A stretch of DNA of 59,967 nucleotides from a bacterium (GCA_030427825.1 JAUICO010000011.1:1-59967), one strand, 5' to 3'; shown: positions 45,917-57,111, counted from the first letter of the stretch. Numbers and translations: made by a program. The notes: a model not told the origin generated them from the letters alone.

Positions 45917-46621
45917 TCACCCGCCCGTACGCGCTCTCTCCAGCTCCTGCTGGTGCTCCAACGCCTGCTCGTAGCGCTCCTGCAGCTTCAGCGCCGCGCG
46001 CATCTCCAGGTAACCGGCCTGGTCGGGCTCGAGCAGGTCGCAGCCGAAGTCTTCGATCCAATGCACGGCGCCGGCTGCTCGCTGCGGGTTGAGGCGCCTC
46101 GGCAGGACCAGGGTGTCCGCCGTGATCTCATAGATTGCAGTACCCTGCGGGATGCGGTCGAGGATCGGGATCTCTTCGGGTGCGTTCGGATTTCCGTAGA
46201 ATGGCGTCAGATCGAACACCGCAAGGCAGGCTTCACCCAGGGGATTGTAGAAGATATCGTCGCGGGCGTTCAGCGAGGTACGCTCAAGCTCGGCGCCATC
46301 ATCGTCGGCCAGAACCAGGTCGAAGCGGCCCGAGAGGCTGGTCAGGCGCTGCAGGGAGTTCGGCGCCAGCTCTGTACGAGCTGAGCGCCCCGCGAAAGGC
46401 CCGGGCATCTCGACCCACGCAAGGCGCGTCTCCGTCGACGTGTTAATCGCGTAGATCGTCACCTTCTTGCTGAAGACGAGGCGGCTTCCGAGGAAGCCGA
46501 AGCCGATCAACCATGGCAGAATGCCGATCGCGGTAATTACAAGAGCCACGAGCGCGATCAATCGCAGCCGCTTACGTCGCACTTCGGACTGAAACTCGGA
46601 GAATTCGTCTTCGTCGGACAT
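45917..46621 (-). CDS. Single-pass membrane protein of unknown function
   Basis: 234 residues: a short charged N-terminus (MSDEDEFSEFQSEVRRKRLR), one membrane helix (about 22-48), and an extracytoplasmic domain of about 180 residues that ends in a Glu/Gln-rich helix (LQERYEQALEHQQELERA). Two Cys (EACLAVF and FGCDLL) may pair. No family recognised. Oriented opposite to the neighbours on both sides. Confidence 0.62.
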   Translation of the reverse strand: MSDEDEFSEFQSEVRRKRLRLIALVALVITAIGILPWLIGFGFLGSRLVFSKKVTIYAINTSTETRLAWVEMPGPFAGRSARTELAPNSLQRLTSLSGRFDLVLADDDGAELERTSLNARDDIFYNPLGEACLAVFDLTPFYGNPNAPEEIPILDRIPQGTAIYEITADTLVLPRRLNPQRAAGAVHWIEDFGCDLLEPDQAGYLEMRAALKLQERYEQALEHQQELERARTGG

Positions 46622-46789
46622 GAGAGAGGGTGGCCTCGGTAACCGGTAGTCTTAGACAGCAGTAGCACCCCATGACGAGGCGAGACGAGACTTTTGACGC
46701 GTGGTGGCAGCGCTGCAGGCTCGCCGCATGGAGCCCACAGCCTCGCCGCAAACACGCTCTCGCCAACGGGACGCCCTGGAGCAGATCCG

Positions 46790-48388
46790 ATGATACCCGA
46801 GTTCGAGTCCTCATTTACCACGGCGCTCCCCGCTGACGCCGCGCGCGAAAACCAACGACGGCAGGTCGAAGGCGCCTGCTACTCCTACGTCGCGCCAACC
46901 CCCGTAGCGGCTCCCAACCTGATCGCGTGGACACCGGATCTCGCCCGCACGCTGCAGCTTCCCGAAGACCTCGAGTCCGCTGCCCCGCTAACCGCGCTCT
47001 TCGCAGGCAACGAGGCCCCCCGCGGCTCTACACCCTGGGCCGCCTGCTACGGCGGGCACCAGTTCGGCAGCTGGGCCGGTCAGCTCGGTGACGGCCGCGC
47101 GATCTCCCTCGGCGAACTCCGCGACCGCGACGGCCGATCGTGGGAGCTCCAACTCAAGGGCGCCGGCCCCACACCCTACTCCCGGCGCGGTGACGGCCGC
47201 GCCGTCCTGCGCTCATCGATACGCGAGTACCTGTGCAGCGAAGCGATGCACCATCTCGGTGTACCCACCACGCGCGCATTGTCCCTCGTCACCACCGGCG
47301 ACGCAGTCCGACGCGACATGTTCTACGACGGCAACGCGCAGGACGAGCCCGGCGCCATCGTCTGCCGCGTCGCACCCAGCTTCCTGCGCTTCGGCAGCTT
47401 CGAGATCTTCGCCGCCCGCCGCGACACCGACACCGCCCAGAAACTCCTCGCCTACATGGCAGACTCTCTCTTCGCCCATATCGACGGCACCGGCGACCAA
47501 CGCATCGGCCGCATCTTCGAAGAAATCTGCCGCAGCACCGCGCTCATGATCGCACACTGGATGCGAGTGGGCTTCGTCCACGGCGTCATGAACACCGACA
47601 ACATGTCCGTGCTCGGCCTCACCATCGACTACGGACCCTACGGCTGGCTCGACGACTACGACCCGAACTGGACTCCCAACACCACCGACGCACAGGGACG
47701 CCGCTACCGATTCGGCCACCAGCCCGCCGTCGCCGGTTGGAACCTCGAACGCCTCGCACACGCCTTCGCACCCCTCTGCGATGACCCCGGCGTGCTCGCC
47801 GCAGGCCTCGAAGCATACCCACAGGCCTACGAAGCACACATGCTCGAGATGTACGCCGCCAAGCTCGGCATCGCCGCCTTCAACCGCGACAGCGACCCGG
47901 AAAACCCCCACGAACCCCTCTGGCTCCTCGGCGAAGCACAACGCATCCTCGTCGCCACTCCCACCGACATGACCCTCTTCTACCGCGCACTGTCCACGCT
48001 GCCACCGGACGAGAACGCCTCCGATGAAGCGCTGCTGCGACCCATCGAAGACGCCTGGTACCACCCCGACTCCATCGACACCGCCCACCGCGAACGCACC
48101 CTCACCTGGCTCCGCGCCCTCACACACGCATGGCGCCACGAATCCACACCCGCCAAGACTCGCACCGCCAGAATGAACGCCGCCAACCCAAAATACGTCC
48201 TAAGAAACTACCTCGCACAACTCGCCATCGACGCCTCAGAATCCGGCGACCACAATACCCTCAATCAGCTCTACGACTGCATCCAAACCCCCTACGACGA
48301 CCAACCCCAACACAACGACTTCGCCGCAAAACGACCCCAATGGGCCGAAAACCGCCCCGGCTGCTCTATGCTCTCATGTTCGTCGTGA
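46790..48388 (+). CDS. selO: Protein adenylyltransferase SelO (UPF0061/YdiU)
   Basis: 532 residues from the ATG at 46790 (GGAG 8 bp before). A pseudokinase-fold enzyme that moves AMP from ATP to protein hydroxyls. Signatures: YGGHQFGSWAGQLGDGRA, ELQLKGAGPTPYSRRGDGRA, FVHGVMNTDNMSVLG and IDYGP. The C-terminus is CSMLSCSS; in animals and some bacteria the matching Cys is selenocysteine, here it is TGT/TGC. The coding strand is unusually C-rich (60 bases from 48181: 24 C, 8 G), unlike the next gene. A large antisense frame here is a by-product of that bias. Confidence 0.93.
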   Translation: MIPEFESSFTTALPADAARENQRRQVEGACYSYVAPTPVAAPNLIAWTPDLARTLQLPEDLESAAPLTALFAGNEAPRGSTPWAACYGGHQFGSWAGQLGDGRAISLGELRDRDGRSWELQLKGAGPTPYSRRGDGRAVLRSSIREYLCSEAMHHLGVPTTRALSLVTTGDAVRRDMFYDGNAQDEPGAIVCRVAPSFLRFGSFEIFAARRDTDTAQKLLAYMADSLFAHIDGTGDQRIGRIFEEICRSTALMIAHWMRVGFVHGVMNTDNMSVLGLTIDYGPYGWLDDYDPNWTPNTTDAQGRRYRFGHQPAVAGWNLERLAHAFAPLCDDPGVLAAGLEAYPQAYEAHMLEMYAAKLGIAAFNRDSDPENPHEPLWLLGEAQRILVATPTDMTLFYRALSTLPPDENASDEALLRPIEDAWYHPDSIDTAHRERTLTWLRALTHAWRHESTPAKTRTARMNAANPKYVLRNYLAQLAIDASESGDHNTLNQLYDCIQTPYDDQPQHNDFAAKRPQWAENRPGCSMLSCSS

Positions 48389-48396
48389 CGTGCAGT

Positions 48397-48586
48397 GCGA
48401 GGGCGCTGCCCTCGCGCTCCCGCCTAAGGGTTGGCACCCTTAGGAAACCCAGCGGAAAGCTGCGCTTTCCTATTAGGGTTCTGGGATGCCACGCGTGAGC
48501 CAATCACCTCCGCAAGGAAAGCGCAGCTTTCCGCAGGGTGTGCAGAGGGCGATAGCCCTTTGCCGGAGCGCGAGGCAGAGCCTCGC
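48397..48586. repeat. Cluster of six tight hairpins including an exact inverted pair
   Basis: Perfect stems: GCGAGGGC/GCCCTCGC (48397-48404, 48408-48415, loop GCT), CCTAAGGGT/ACCCTTAGG (48423-48431, 48436-48444, loop TGGC), GGAAAGC/GCTTTCC (48454-48460, 48464-48470, loop TGC), the same stem again at 48516-48522/48526-48532 (loop GCA), AGGGC/GCCCT (48546-48550, 48555-48559) and GCGAGGC/GCCTCGC (48570-48576, 48580-48586, loop AGA). The 19-bp GCGGAAAGCTGCGCTTTCC (48452-48470) and its exact reverse complement (48516-48534) form a BIME-like pair. Located after selO. Confidence 0.88.
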
Positions 48587-48635
48587 TCAAGCCTCGTACT
48601 TGCGGCGTTCCTCGCACCGTGCGACTGCCTGACGA

Positions 48636-50120
48636 ATGCCTTCTTTTCATGAGATGCGGGAGCGTGCTCGTCGGGTGGTGTCTGACGAGGTGGGTACGAT
48701 TGTGCGTGAGGCGCGCTTTCGGATGGCGTTGGTGTATCCGAGTCCGTATCGGGCGGCGATGAGTAGTCTGGGGTATCAGATTATTTATCGTATCGTGAAT
48801 GAGCGGGAGTTGTGGAGTGCCGAGCGGGCGATGTTGCCCGAGGACGTGGGGGAGTTTCGGCAGGGTCGTTGGCCTTTGTTTACGTTGGAGGGCGAGACGG
48901 CGGTTGGCGACGCTGATGTGGTTGCGTTTTCGTTGGCGTATGAGCTTGAGATTCCGGGGTTGTTAGATTGTTTGGATTTGTCTGGGATTCCCTTGCGGGG
49001 AGCGGAGCGCAGTGACGAGGACCCGATTGTTGTTATCGGCGGGCCGCTGACTTTTTCGAACCCGTTGCCGTCGGCGCCTTTCGCTGATGTGGTTGTGATG
49101 GGTGAGGGCGAAGAGGTTGTCGGTTGTTTGCTTGACGCGTGGGAGGGTCACAGCGGTCGGGCGGAGAAGTTGGAGGCGATCGCGGCGGTGGCGGGGTGTT
49201 ATGTTCCGTCGGTGCACGGCGAGTTGTTGTTGCCGGTGGCGGCGGCGGACAATGTGTTGTTGCCGGGGTGTGGCCAGATTATTACGCCGCATGCGGAGCT
49301 GGCGAATATGCATCTGGTGGAAGCGGAGCGCGGATGTCATCGTAAGTGTACGTTTTGTGTGATGCGTCGGAGCACGAACGGCGGGATGCGCCTGGCGGAT
49401 CCGGGGGCGATCATTGCTTCGATTCCGGACGCGGCGCAGCGTGTTGGTCTTGTCGGTGCGGCGGTGAGTGATCACCCGAAGTTGTGTGATATTGTCGAGC
49501 AGATCGTGGATTCCGGCCGCGGCGTGGGCCTGTCGAGCTTGAGGGCGGATCGGCTGAGTGAGCGGCTGGTTGGGCTGCTTGCGCGGGGTGGGTATCGAAC
49601 CTTGACGGTGGCGTCGGATGGGGCGTCGGAGCGTCTGCGTAAGGAGTTGCAGAAGGTGATTCGTGAGGAGCACCTGATCAGGGCGGCACACTTTGCGGCG
49701 GCGAGCGAGCTGCGTGTGTTGAAGCTGTATATGATGATCGGCGTGCCGGGCGAGACAGAGGATGACATTACGGAGCTGATCGACTTCTGCAAAGAGGTGA
49801 GTCAGATTCATCGTCTTGCGTTGGGCATTGCGCCTTTTGTGTCCAAACGAAACACGCCCCTCGATAAACATGGTTTCGCGGGGATTCCGTACGTGAATGG
49901 TGTGTTGAAGCGATTGCGTAAGGAGCTTCGCGGCCGAGTGGATATTCGAAGCGTGTCGGCGCGGTGGGCCTGGGTAGAGTGGAACGTTGCGCAGGGTGGT
50001 TTTTCGATGGCGGACGCGACGGAGAGTGCGTGGCGCGCCGGCGGCGGGTTTTCGGCGTGGAAGCGTGCGATCGCCGAGTTTGGTGGTGAAGACGAGAGTG
50101 ATAGAGCGTCTTGGAGCTAA
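48636..50120 (+). CDS. B12-binding/radical SAM domain protein
   Basis: 494 residues. The N-terminal half has a cobalamin-binding Rossmann-like region (ALVYPSPYRAAMSSLG, VVAFSLAYELEI, GGPLTFSNP, VVVMGEGEE). The radical SAM cluster motif is C234-H-R-K-C238-T-F-C241, followed by LMIGVPGETEDDI-type radical SAM beta strands (MMIGVPGETEDD). It resembles the methyltransferase/rSAM class with unclear substrate. The sense strand is G/T-rich (60 bases from 49201: 25 G, 12 C), the reverse of selO. No obvious ribosome site; a second ATG at 48654 is possible. Confidence 0.82.
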   Translation: MPSFHEMRERARRVVSDEVGTIVREARFRMALVYPSPYRAAMSSLGYQIIYRIVNERELWSAERAMLPEDVGEFRQGRWPLFTLEGETAVGDADVVAFSLAYELEIPGLLDCLDLSGIPLRGAERSDEDPIVVIGGPLTFSNPLPSAPFADVVVMGEGEEVVGCLLDAWEGHSGRAEKLEAIAAVAGCYVPSVHGELLLPVAAADNVLLPGCGQIITPHAELANMHLVEAERGCHRKCTFCVMRRSTNGGMRLADPGAIIASIPDAAQRVGLVGAAVSDHPKLCDIVEQIVDSGRGVGLSSLRADRLSERLVGLLARGGYRTLTVASDGASERLRKELQKVIREEHLIRAAHFAAASELRVLKLYMMIGVPGETEDDITELIDFCKEVSQIHRLALGIAPFVSKRNTPLDKHGFAGIPYVNGVLKRLRKELRGRVDIRSVSARWAWVEWNVAQGGFSMADATESAWRAGGGFSAWKRAIAEFGGEDESDRASWS

Positions 50121-50164
50121 CGAGTCTGTGTGAGTTGTAAGAGCGAGAAGAGCGTGAGTAGCCC

Positions 50165-51043
50165 GTGAAGTTGAATCAGGAATCCGGCGGCGAGCCTGCC
50201 GCGGTCGAGGAAGTAGCCGAGGGGCTGATTCGTGTGCCGCTGCGAACACCGACCCTGCCACCGGCAACGCGCACCAACACCTATCTTGTCGACGTTGGTG
50301 GCGCCTGGCTGGTCGTAGACGCGGGACCCTCGAAGGCGAGCGAGCTGGAGCGCCTGGATGTTGCGATGCGCCGGTTTATTGGTGCCGCAGAGGTCGCGGG
50401 GTTGCTTCTTACGCACCATCATCGGGACCACGTGGGTGGCACGGAGTGGTGGGTGAGCAGCTTTTCGGCGCCGGTGTACGCGCACGCCCGTACTTTCGAG
50501 GCGGTGCCGAAGGCGTACGCGCGGGCAACTGCGCGGGGTCGGCGCCCGAAGCGCGTCGAGCTGGTCGAGGACGCGGAGATCGGCAACGCGACGGCGTTGT
50601 TCACCGAGGGCCACGCACGCGGTCACTTCAGTCTGCGCACCGACGCGAGCGATGTGCTGGCCGGGGATCTGATGGCGGGGCTGGGCACGATCGTTGTGGA
50701 TCCGCCGGACGGCGACATGAGCGCGTATTTCGCGTCGCTTCGTCGTCTCCGTGACATGCCGCTGCGCGGCGGTTTTCCGGCGCACGGACCTCACGACGCC
50801 TCGGCGCATGACCGCATCGACGCGTATATCGAGCACCGCACAGCGCGCGAAGACCGCGTGTTCGCGGCGCTCTCGTTGGACGAGCCACGCGGGCTGTCAG
50901 CGGTGACGAAGCGAGCCTACGACGATGTCCCGGTGTTTCTGCTGCCGATGGCGAGCCGCTCGGCGTTGGCGCATGTGCTGAAGCTGGTCGATGATGGGCG
51001 TGCGATTGCGGTGGGTGATGGCTGGCGGGCGTTGGAACCATGA
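50165..51043 (+). CDS. Metallo-beta-lactamase-fold hydrolase (LACTB2-like)
   Basis: 292 residues from a GTG 44 bp after the previous stop. The metal motif HxHxDH is H84-H-H86-R-D88-H89 (THHHRDHVGG), followed by GHARGHFS and AGDLMAG, then AHGPHD. The C-terminal winged-helix-like part (AYIEHRTAREDRVFAAL) matches LACTB2-type enzymes, which hydrolyse RNA or other phosphodiesters, although glyoxalase-II-like roles are also known. Same strand and G-rich composition as the rSAM gene, so they may share an operon. Confidence 0.86.
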   Translation: MKLNQESGGEPAAVEEVAEGLIRVPLRTPTLPPATRTNTYLVDVGGAWLVVDAGPSKASELERLDVAMRRFIGAAEVAGLLLTHHHRDHVGGTEWWVSSFSAPVYAHARTFEAVPKAYARATARGRRPKRVELVEDAEIGNATALFTEGHARGHFSLRTDASDVLAGDLMAGLGTIVVDPPDGDMSAYFASLRRLRDMPLRGGFPAHGPHDASAHDRIDAYIEHRTAREDRVFAALSLDEPRGLSAVTKRAYDDVPVFLLPMASRSALAHVLKLVDDGRAIAVGDGWRALEP

Positions 51044-51122
51044 TCGCCGCGAGGCGTCCGGAATACGCAGCGGCCCGGTGATCGCGATCGCCCAAAAATA
51101 ACGCATTGCGTCGTGCGAGCGC

Positions 51123-51153
51123 TTGACACCCTAAAGGCTGCGGGATACCCCGC
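51123..51153 (+). promoter_or_regulatory. Possible -35 element and small hairpin upstream of the atp operon
   Basis: TTGACA at 51123-51128; the expected -10 region at about 51146 reads TACCCC, which is poor. A small stem GCGGG-ATAC-CCCGC (51140-51153) overlaps it. The 250-bp gap before atpF' must hold the operon promoter, but only the -35 looks convincing. Confidence 0.35.
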
Positions 51154-51293
51154 CCCCGCGTCATCCGGTCGACTCTGTACGACGAAGACGCAACCCCCTG
51201 AATTCGTTTCGATTATTCAGGTTCCAGCCGCCGGTTCTTCCAATTCCGGCCCTTGAGCGCCGGAACGATCTGCCCCCGCTGAGTCCACACTCG

Positions 51294-51815
51294 ATGAACG
51301 ACGCGTTGAACCAATCACTGCACGAGGCGATGAGCGCCACGGCCGAGTCTTCGCTTCGACTCGCCGAGATTCCTGAGATTGGGGCCATGGGTGGCGTCGA
51401 TCTCAACTACTCAGCGCTGATCGCCGCCGGCATCTTCCTGTTGGTGTGGCTGCTGCTGAAAGTGCTGCTCTTCGACCCCTATCTCAAGATCGTGCGCGAG
51501 CGCGACAAGCTGATGGGCGGAACCCGCGATGACGCCTCCGAGGACTTCCGCAAAGCCGATGAGCTCGCCGCCAGCCTGGACGAGCGCCTTACGAAGGCCC
51601 GCGAAGAGGCCACAGCACGACGCGAGGCGCTGCGTGTCGAGGGCGAGCAGCGCCGCGACCAGATGCTCAACATCGCGCGTGAAGAAGCAGAGACGATGAT
51701 GGCCGCGCAGCGTGAGACCCTCGACCGCGAGCTGGCTGCCGCAGGCGAGTCCAAAGAAGTTGAAGCCCGCGCGATCGCATCTGCGATTGTCGGCCGCATC
51801 CTGCAGGCGTCCTGA
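51294..51815 (+). CDS. atpF': ATP synthase F0 subunit b'
   Basis: 173 residues: one membrane helix (about 38-60, SALIAAGIFLLVWLLLKVLLF), then FDPYLKIVRERDK and a long Glu/Arg/Ala coiled coil forming the peripheral stalk. First of two b-type subunits, a feature of photosynthetic bacteria, deltaproteobacteria and relatives, where b and b' form a heterodimer. One base separates its TGA from the next start. The a and c subunits are not in this operon, so they must be elsewhere. Confidence 0.88.
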   Translation: MNDALNQSLHEAMSATAESSLRLAEIPEIGAMGGVDLNYSALIAAGIFLLVWLLLKVLLFDPYLKIVRERDKLMGGTRDDASEDFRKADELAASLDERLTKAREEATARREALRVEGEQRRDQMLNIAREEAETMMAAQRETLDRELAAAGESKEVEARAIASAIVGRILQAS

Positions 51816-51816
51816 G

Positions 51817-52401
51817 ATGACTATGAATCGACGACTCATCGCATCTGCCGCCGCGTTGTTCACCCTCGTGCTGCCGAGCCTCGCGTTGGCCGCCGGCGAC
51901 GGTGGGCACGCCCCCGAGGCGCCGCCGACCCTTCAGCTGATCGCTACGATCATCAACTTCTGCCTCTTCATCGGCATCCTCGTGTACTTCGGCCGCAAGC
52001 CGGTGCGCGAGTTCTTCCTCAATCGCCGCGACGACGTGGTGGCGAACATCGAGGAGTCGAAGCGACTGCGTGAAGAGGCCGAGGCCAAGCTTCGCGAATA
52101 CACGGAACGCGTCGATGCCTTCGACGCTGAGCGTCAGAAGATGCTCGACGAGTACCGCGCCATCGGCGAAGCCGAGCGCGAGAAGATCGTCGCAGACGCT
52201 ACGGTGCAGGCGGCGCGAATTCGCAGCGATGCAGAAGCGCGCGCGGGCCACGAGGCTCGTCAGGCGCGCGGCGGAGTGCACGGCGACATCGTCGAGCGCG
52301 CCGTTGAGCTCGCGACCAATGAAATCACCAGTCGATTGAACCCAGCGGTACACAGCCAGCTGATCGATCGCGGAATCGCCAGTCTAAGCGACGCGGGCTG
52401 A
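51817..52401 (+). CDS. atpF: ATP synthase F0 subunit b
   Basis: 194 residues. An N-terminal hydrophobic leader (about 5-24, ending LALAAG) resembles a signal peptide, followed by a second membrane helix (about 38-58, LQLIATIINFCLFIGILVYF), FGRKPVREFF and a coiled coil of about 120 residues. The b subunits of deltaproteobacteria often have such an extra leader. Start choice: ATG at 51817 just after the previous stop; the ATG at 51823 is equally possible. Stalk partner of b'. Confidence 0.88.
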   Translation: MTMNRRLIASAAALFTLVLPSLALAAGDGGHAPEAPPTLQLIATIINFCLFIGILVYFGRKPVREFFLNRRDDVVANIEESKRLREEAEAKLREYTERVDAFDAERQKMLDEYRAIGEAEREKIVADATVQAARIRSDAEARAGHEARQARGGVHGDIVERAVELATNEITSRLNPAVHSQLIDRGIASLSDAG

Positions 52402-52412
52402 GGTAACTAGAT

Positions 52413-52955
52413 ATGTCCGTACGACAAATCGCAAAACCCTGGGCGCGTGCGCTTCTTGAAGTGGCGCAGGCCGACAATTCGGTCGAGCGAATCCGCCGCG
52501 AACTGACCGGCTTTGCCGAGATGATCGACAAGGCGCCTGAGCTTGAAAGAGTGCTCACCAACCCCGCTGTTGACGAGTCTGCTAAGAAGAACATCGTCGC
52601 GGACCTGGGTCGTCGACGGGTGCTGTCGAAGCTGACGGCAAACTTCCTTCAGCTTCTCGGAGACAAGGGTCGCCTCGGCGCACTTCGCGAGATCGCAGAG
52701 GCCTTCGGCGAAGAAGCAGACGCGCTCTCGGGAACCGTGCGTGCCGCGGCCGTGTCGACGATTCCCCTGTCGGCGCTGCATGTGTCGCGCCTGCGAGCTG
52801 CTCTTGAGCAGATGACCGGCCGCAAGGTCGTAGTGGAAAACGAAGTCGACGACTCGCTGTTGGGCGGGCTCGTCGTGAAGCTTGAAGGAAAGGTCTACGA
52901 CGGGAGCATCAAGTCACAGCTCGCGTCGATTCGTGAACGCATTTTGAGGGTCTGA
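52413..52955 (+). CDS. atpH: ATP synthase F1 subunit delta
   Basis: 180 residues, typical of the OSCP/delta family: an N-terminal helical domain ([28 protein letters not shown]) and a C-terminal part with [30 protein letters not shown], the family signature. It ties the stalk to the top of the alpha3beta3 ring. It follows atpF by 11 bp. Confidence 0.93.
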   Translation: MSVRQIAKPWARALLEVAQADNSVERIRRELTGFAEMIDKAPELERVLTNPAVDESAKKNIVADLGRRRVLSKLTANFLQLLGDKGRLGALREIAEAFGEEADALSGTVRAAAVSTIPLSALHVSRLRAALEQMTGRKVVVENEVDDSLLGGLVVKLEGKVYDGSIKSQLASIRERILRV

Positions 52956-53005
52956 GTCGACAACGTCGGCTCGGGGAGGCCCCACAGCCCCAGAAAGAGG
53001 ATCGG

Positions 53006-54529
53006 ATGGAGATCAACGTCGAAGAAATCAGCCGCATCATTCGCAAGCAGATCGAGAACTACGATGCGAAGGTTGAGGTAGCAGAAACCGGGACGGTGAT
53101 CTCGGTCGGTGACGGTATCGCCCGCGTGTACGGCCTCGAGAAGGCCATGGCCGGTGAGCTCCTTGAGTTCCCCGGACAGGTATACGGGATGGTCCTCAAC
53201 CTGGAAGCGGACAACGTCGGCGCCGCGCTGCTCGGTTCATCGGACGCCATCTCAGAAGGCGACCCGGTGAAGCGAACCGGCCGCATCGTTGAGGTTCCGG
53301 TCGGTCCGGCCATGATCGGCCGCGTTGTAAACGCGCTTGGTCAGCCTATCGACGGCAAGGGACCCATCAGTCAGGAACACACACGCCGCGCTGAGGTGAA
53401 GGCGCCGGGTATCATTGAGCGCAAGGGCGTTCATGAGCCGATGCAGACCGGCCTCAAGGCCATCGACGCGCTGGTCCCGATCGGCCGTGGACAGCGCGAG
53501 CTGATCATCGGCGATCGCCAGACCGGTAAGACGGCTGTCGCGATCGATACGATCATCAACCAACAGAACGAGAACAGCAAAGAGAACCCCTGCTACTGCA
53601 TCTACGTCGCCATCGGACAGAAGCAGTCCACGGTTGCGCAGGTTGTTGAGAAGCTCCGCGAGTATGGCGCGATGGAATACACCATCGTCGTCTCGGCCTC
53701 CGCGACGGACCCGGCTCCCCTGCAGTTCCTCGCCGCGTACGCCGGCGTGACGATGGGTGAGTACTTCCGCGACAGCGGCCAGCACGCGCTGATCATTTAC
53801 GATGACCTCTCGAAGCAGGCGGTTGCGTACCGCCAGCTCTCGCTGCTCCTTCGCCGCCCGCCGGGCCGCGAAGCCTACCCGGGTGACGTCTTCTACCTTC
53901 ACAGCCGCCTCCTTGAGCGTGCCGCGAAGATGTCGGACGACCGCGGTGCCGGCAGCCTGACGGCGTTGCCGATCATCGAGACCCAGGCCGGTGACGTCTC
54001 GGCGTACATCCCGACCAACGTCATCTCGATCACGGACGGCCAGATCTTCCTTGAGAGTGATCTCTTCTACGCCGGTGTTCGCCCGGCCATCAACGTCGGC
54101 GTTTCGGTATCGCGCGTCGGTGGTAATGCGCAGATCAAGGCGATGAAGCAGGTTGCGGGTACTCTGCGACTCGACCTCGCGCAGTTCCGCGAAATGCAGG
54201 CATTCGCGCAGTTCGCGTCTGACCTGGACCCGGCAACCCAGCGTCAGCTCGCAAAGGGCGCACGCCTTACCGAGCTGCTGAAGCAGAAGCAGTACTCGCC
54301 GCTGCCGGTCGAGAAGCAGATCGTCACGATCTACGCAGGCAACAACGGCTTCTGCGACGACTACGAAATTGCGGACCTCTCTCGCTATGAGGCCGAGCTC
54401 TACAAGTTCATGGAAGCGCGCCACGCGAACGTGCTCAGCGACATTCGCAGCAAGGGCAAGATCGACGACGCGCTTGAGGCATCCATCAAGGGTGCACTCG
54501 AAGCGTTCGCGAAAGAATTCCAGGCCTGA
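53006..54529 (+). CDS. atpA: ATP synthase F1 subunit alpha
   Basis: 507 residues, the normal length. Walker A is GDRQTGKT (169-176). The N-terminal beta-barrel, the nucleotide-binding domain with [17 protein letters not shown] and the signature [14 protein letters not shown] are intact. The ribosome site AGAAAGAGG precedes the ATG. The regulatory/noncatalytic subunit of F1. Confidence 0.97.
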   Translation: MEINVEEISRIIRKQIENYDAKVEVAETGTVISVGDGIARVYGLEKAMAGELLEFPGQVYGMVLNLEADNVGAALLGSSDAISEGDPVKRTGRIVEVPVGPAMIGRVVNALGQPIDGKGPISQEHTRRAEVKAPGIIERKGVHEPMQTGLKAIDALVPIGRGQRELIIGDRQTGKTAVAIDTIINQQNENSKENPCYCIYVAIGQKQSTVAQVVEKLREYGAMEYTIVVSASATDPAPLQFLAAYAGVTMGEYFRDSGQHALIIYDDLSKQAVAYRQLSLLLRRPPGREAYPGDVFYLHSRLLERAAKMSDDRGAGSLTALPIIETQAGDVSAYIPTNVISITDGQIFLESDLFYAGVRPAINVGVSVSRVGGNAQIKAMKQVAGTLRLDLAQFREMQAFAQFASDLDPATQRQLAKGARLTELLKQKQYSPLPVEKQIVTIYAGNNGFCDDYEIADLSRYEAELYKFMEARHANVLSDIRSKGKIDDALEASIKGALEAFAKEFQA

Positions 54530-54586
54530 GTTTGCTCCCCTTGTGCTCTGCGCATTGCGCAATTGCACGGGGCACAGGAGAAGTAA

Positions 54587-55459
54587 GTGGCAAACGTTAA
54601 AGAAATCAGAAACCGCGTCAAAACGGTTAAGAACACACAGAAGATCACCCGCGCGATGAAACTCGTCGCTGCGGCGAAGCTTCGACGTGCACAGGACGCG
54701 GTCGTCGCATCGCGTCCCTACACGGCAAAGATGCGCGAGGTTGTCGGCGAGCTCTGCTTGAACGCCGATGAAGAGGTGAGCCCTTTCTTTCGCAACCCGG
54801 AGCAGCCGAAGAGCGCGCTTGTCATCGTCTTGACCAGCGACCGCGGTCTGTGCGGCGGCTACAACTCCGCATTGCTTCGCAAGTTGAAGACCTACGTACG
54901 CGAAGGGGCCGAATCGTACGATGAGCTGGGCACAGCAGTCATCGGACGTAAGGGCCGCGAGTTTGTCCGTCGCGAGAACATCACCGTCTCGGTGGACCTC
55001 AGCGAGTACCCCGCTCTCGCAGACGTCGAAGTCGCTTCTGCGATCGCGACCACCGCGATGGACTCCTTTGCCGCCGGCGAAATCGACCGCGTAATGATCC
55101 TCTTCAATCGCTTTCAGTCGGCACTCTCACAGGTGCCAACCTTCGAGCGGCTGCTGCCCCTCGATCCCGAGGCGTTCACGAACGAGGACATCACGCCGCG
55201 GGATTACAAGTACGAGCCCAACGAGCAGGAGCTCCTTGGCGCGCTCATTCCGCAGTACGTGACCTCACAGGTGTACGCAGCACTCCTTGAGTCTGTTGCA
55301 TCGGAGCAGGGCGCGCGGATGACGGCGATGGACAACGCAACAAACAACGCGAACGACCTCATCGACTCGCTGACCCTGCAGATGAACCGAGCACGTCAGG
55401 CCATCATTACAACCGAGCTGATGGAGATCACCGCCGGCTCTGAGGCCCTCAAGGGCTGA
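54587..55459 (+). CDS. atpG: ATP synthase F1 subunit gamma
   Basis: 290 residues, normal for gamma. N-terminal helix NRVKTVKNTQKITRAMKLVAAAKLRRAQ, Rossmann-like middle (SDRGLCGGYNSAL), C-terminal helix RMTAMDNATNNANDLIDSLTL ending TAGSEALKG. It is the rotating shaft. Starts with GTG; GGAG lies about 9 bp upstream. Confidence 0.95.
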   Translation: MANVKEIRNRVKTVKNTQKITRAMKLVAAAKLRRAQDAVVASRPYTAKMREVVGELCLNADEEVSPFFRNPEQPKSALVIVLTSDRGLCGGYNSALLRKLKTYVREGAESYDELGTAVIGRKGREFVRRENITVSVDLSEYPALADVEVASAIATTAMDSFAAGEIDRVMILFNRFQSALSQVPTFERLLPLDPEAFTNEDITPRDYKYEPNEQELLGALIPQYVTSQVYAALLESVASEQGARMTAMDNATNNANDLIDSLTLQMNRARQAIITTELMEITAGSEALKG

Positions 55460-55500
55460 GACGGGCAACGCCCCACCGCAATCACACACATTTCAGGTAA

Positions 55501-57111
<1,611 letters not shown>

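Noticed and set aside
47213..48139. 308-codon minus-strand open frame inside selO
   Set aside because: It is fully antisense to a strongly supported SelO gene; the product has Gly/Val/Glu-rich low-complexity composition and no ribosome site. It arises from the C-rich bias of selO.
48389..48635. Replication origin at the skew flip
   Set aside because: No DnaA-box consensus, AT-rich unwinding region, dnaA or parAB gene is visible; the skew change alone is not enough, so it is left as a lower-interest observation.
48963..50267. 434-codon minus-strand open frame over the rSAM gene
   Set aside because: Arg/Thr/His-rich product with no domain, antisense to a clear B12/rSAM gene. A by-product of GC-biased codons.
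53252..54568. 438-codon minus-strand open frame over atpA
   Set aside because: Antisense to an intact atpA; no family features.
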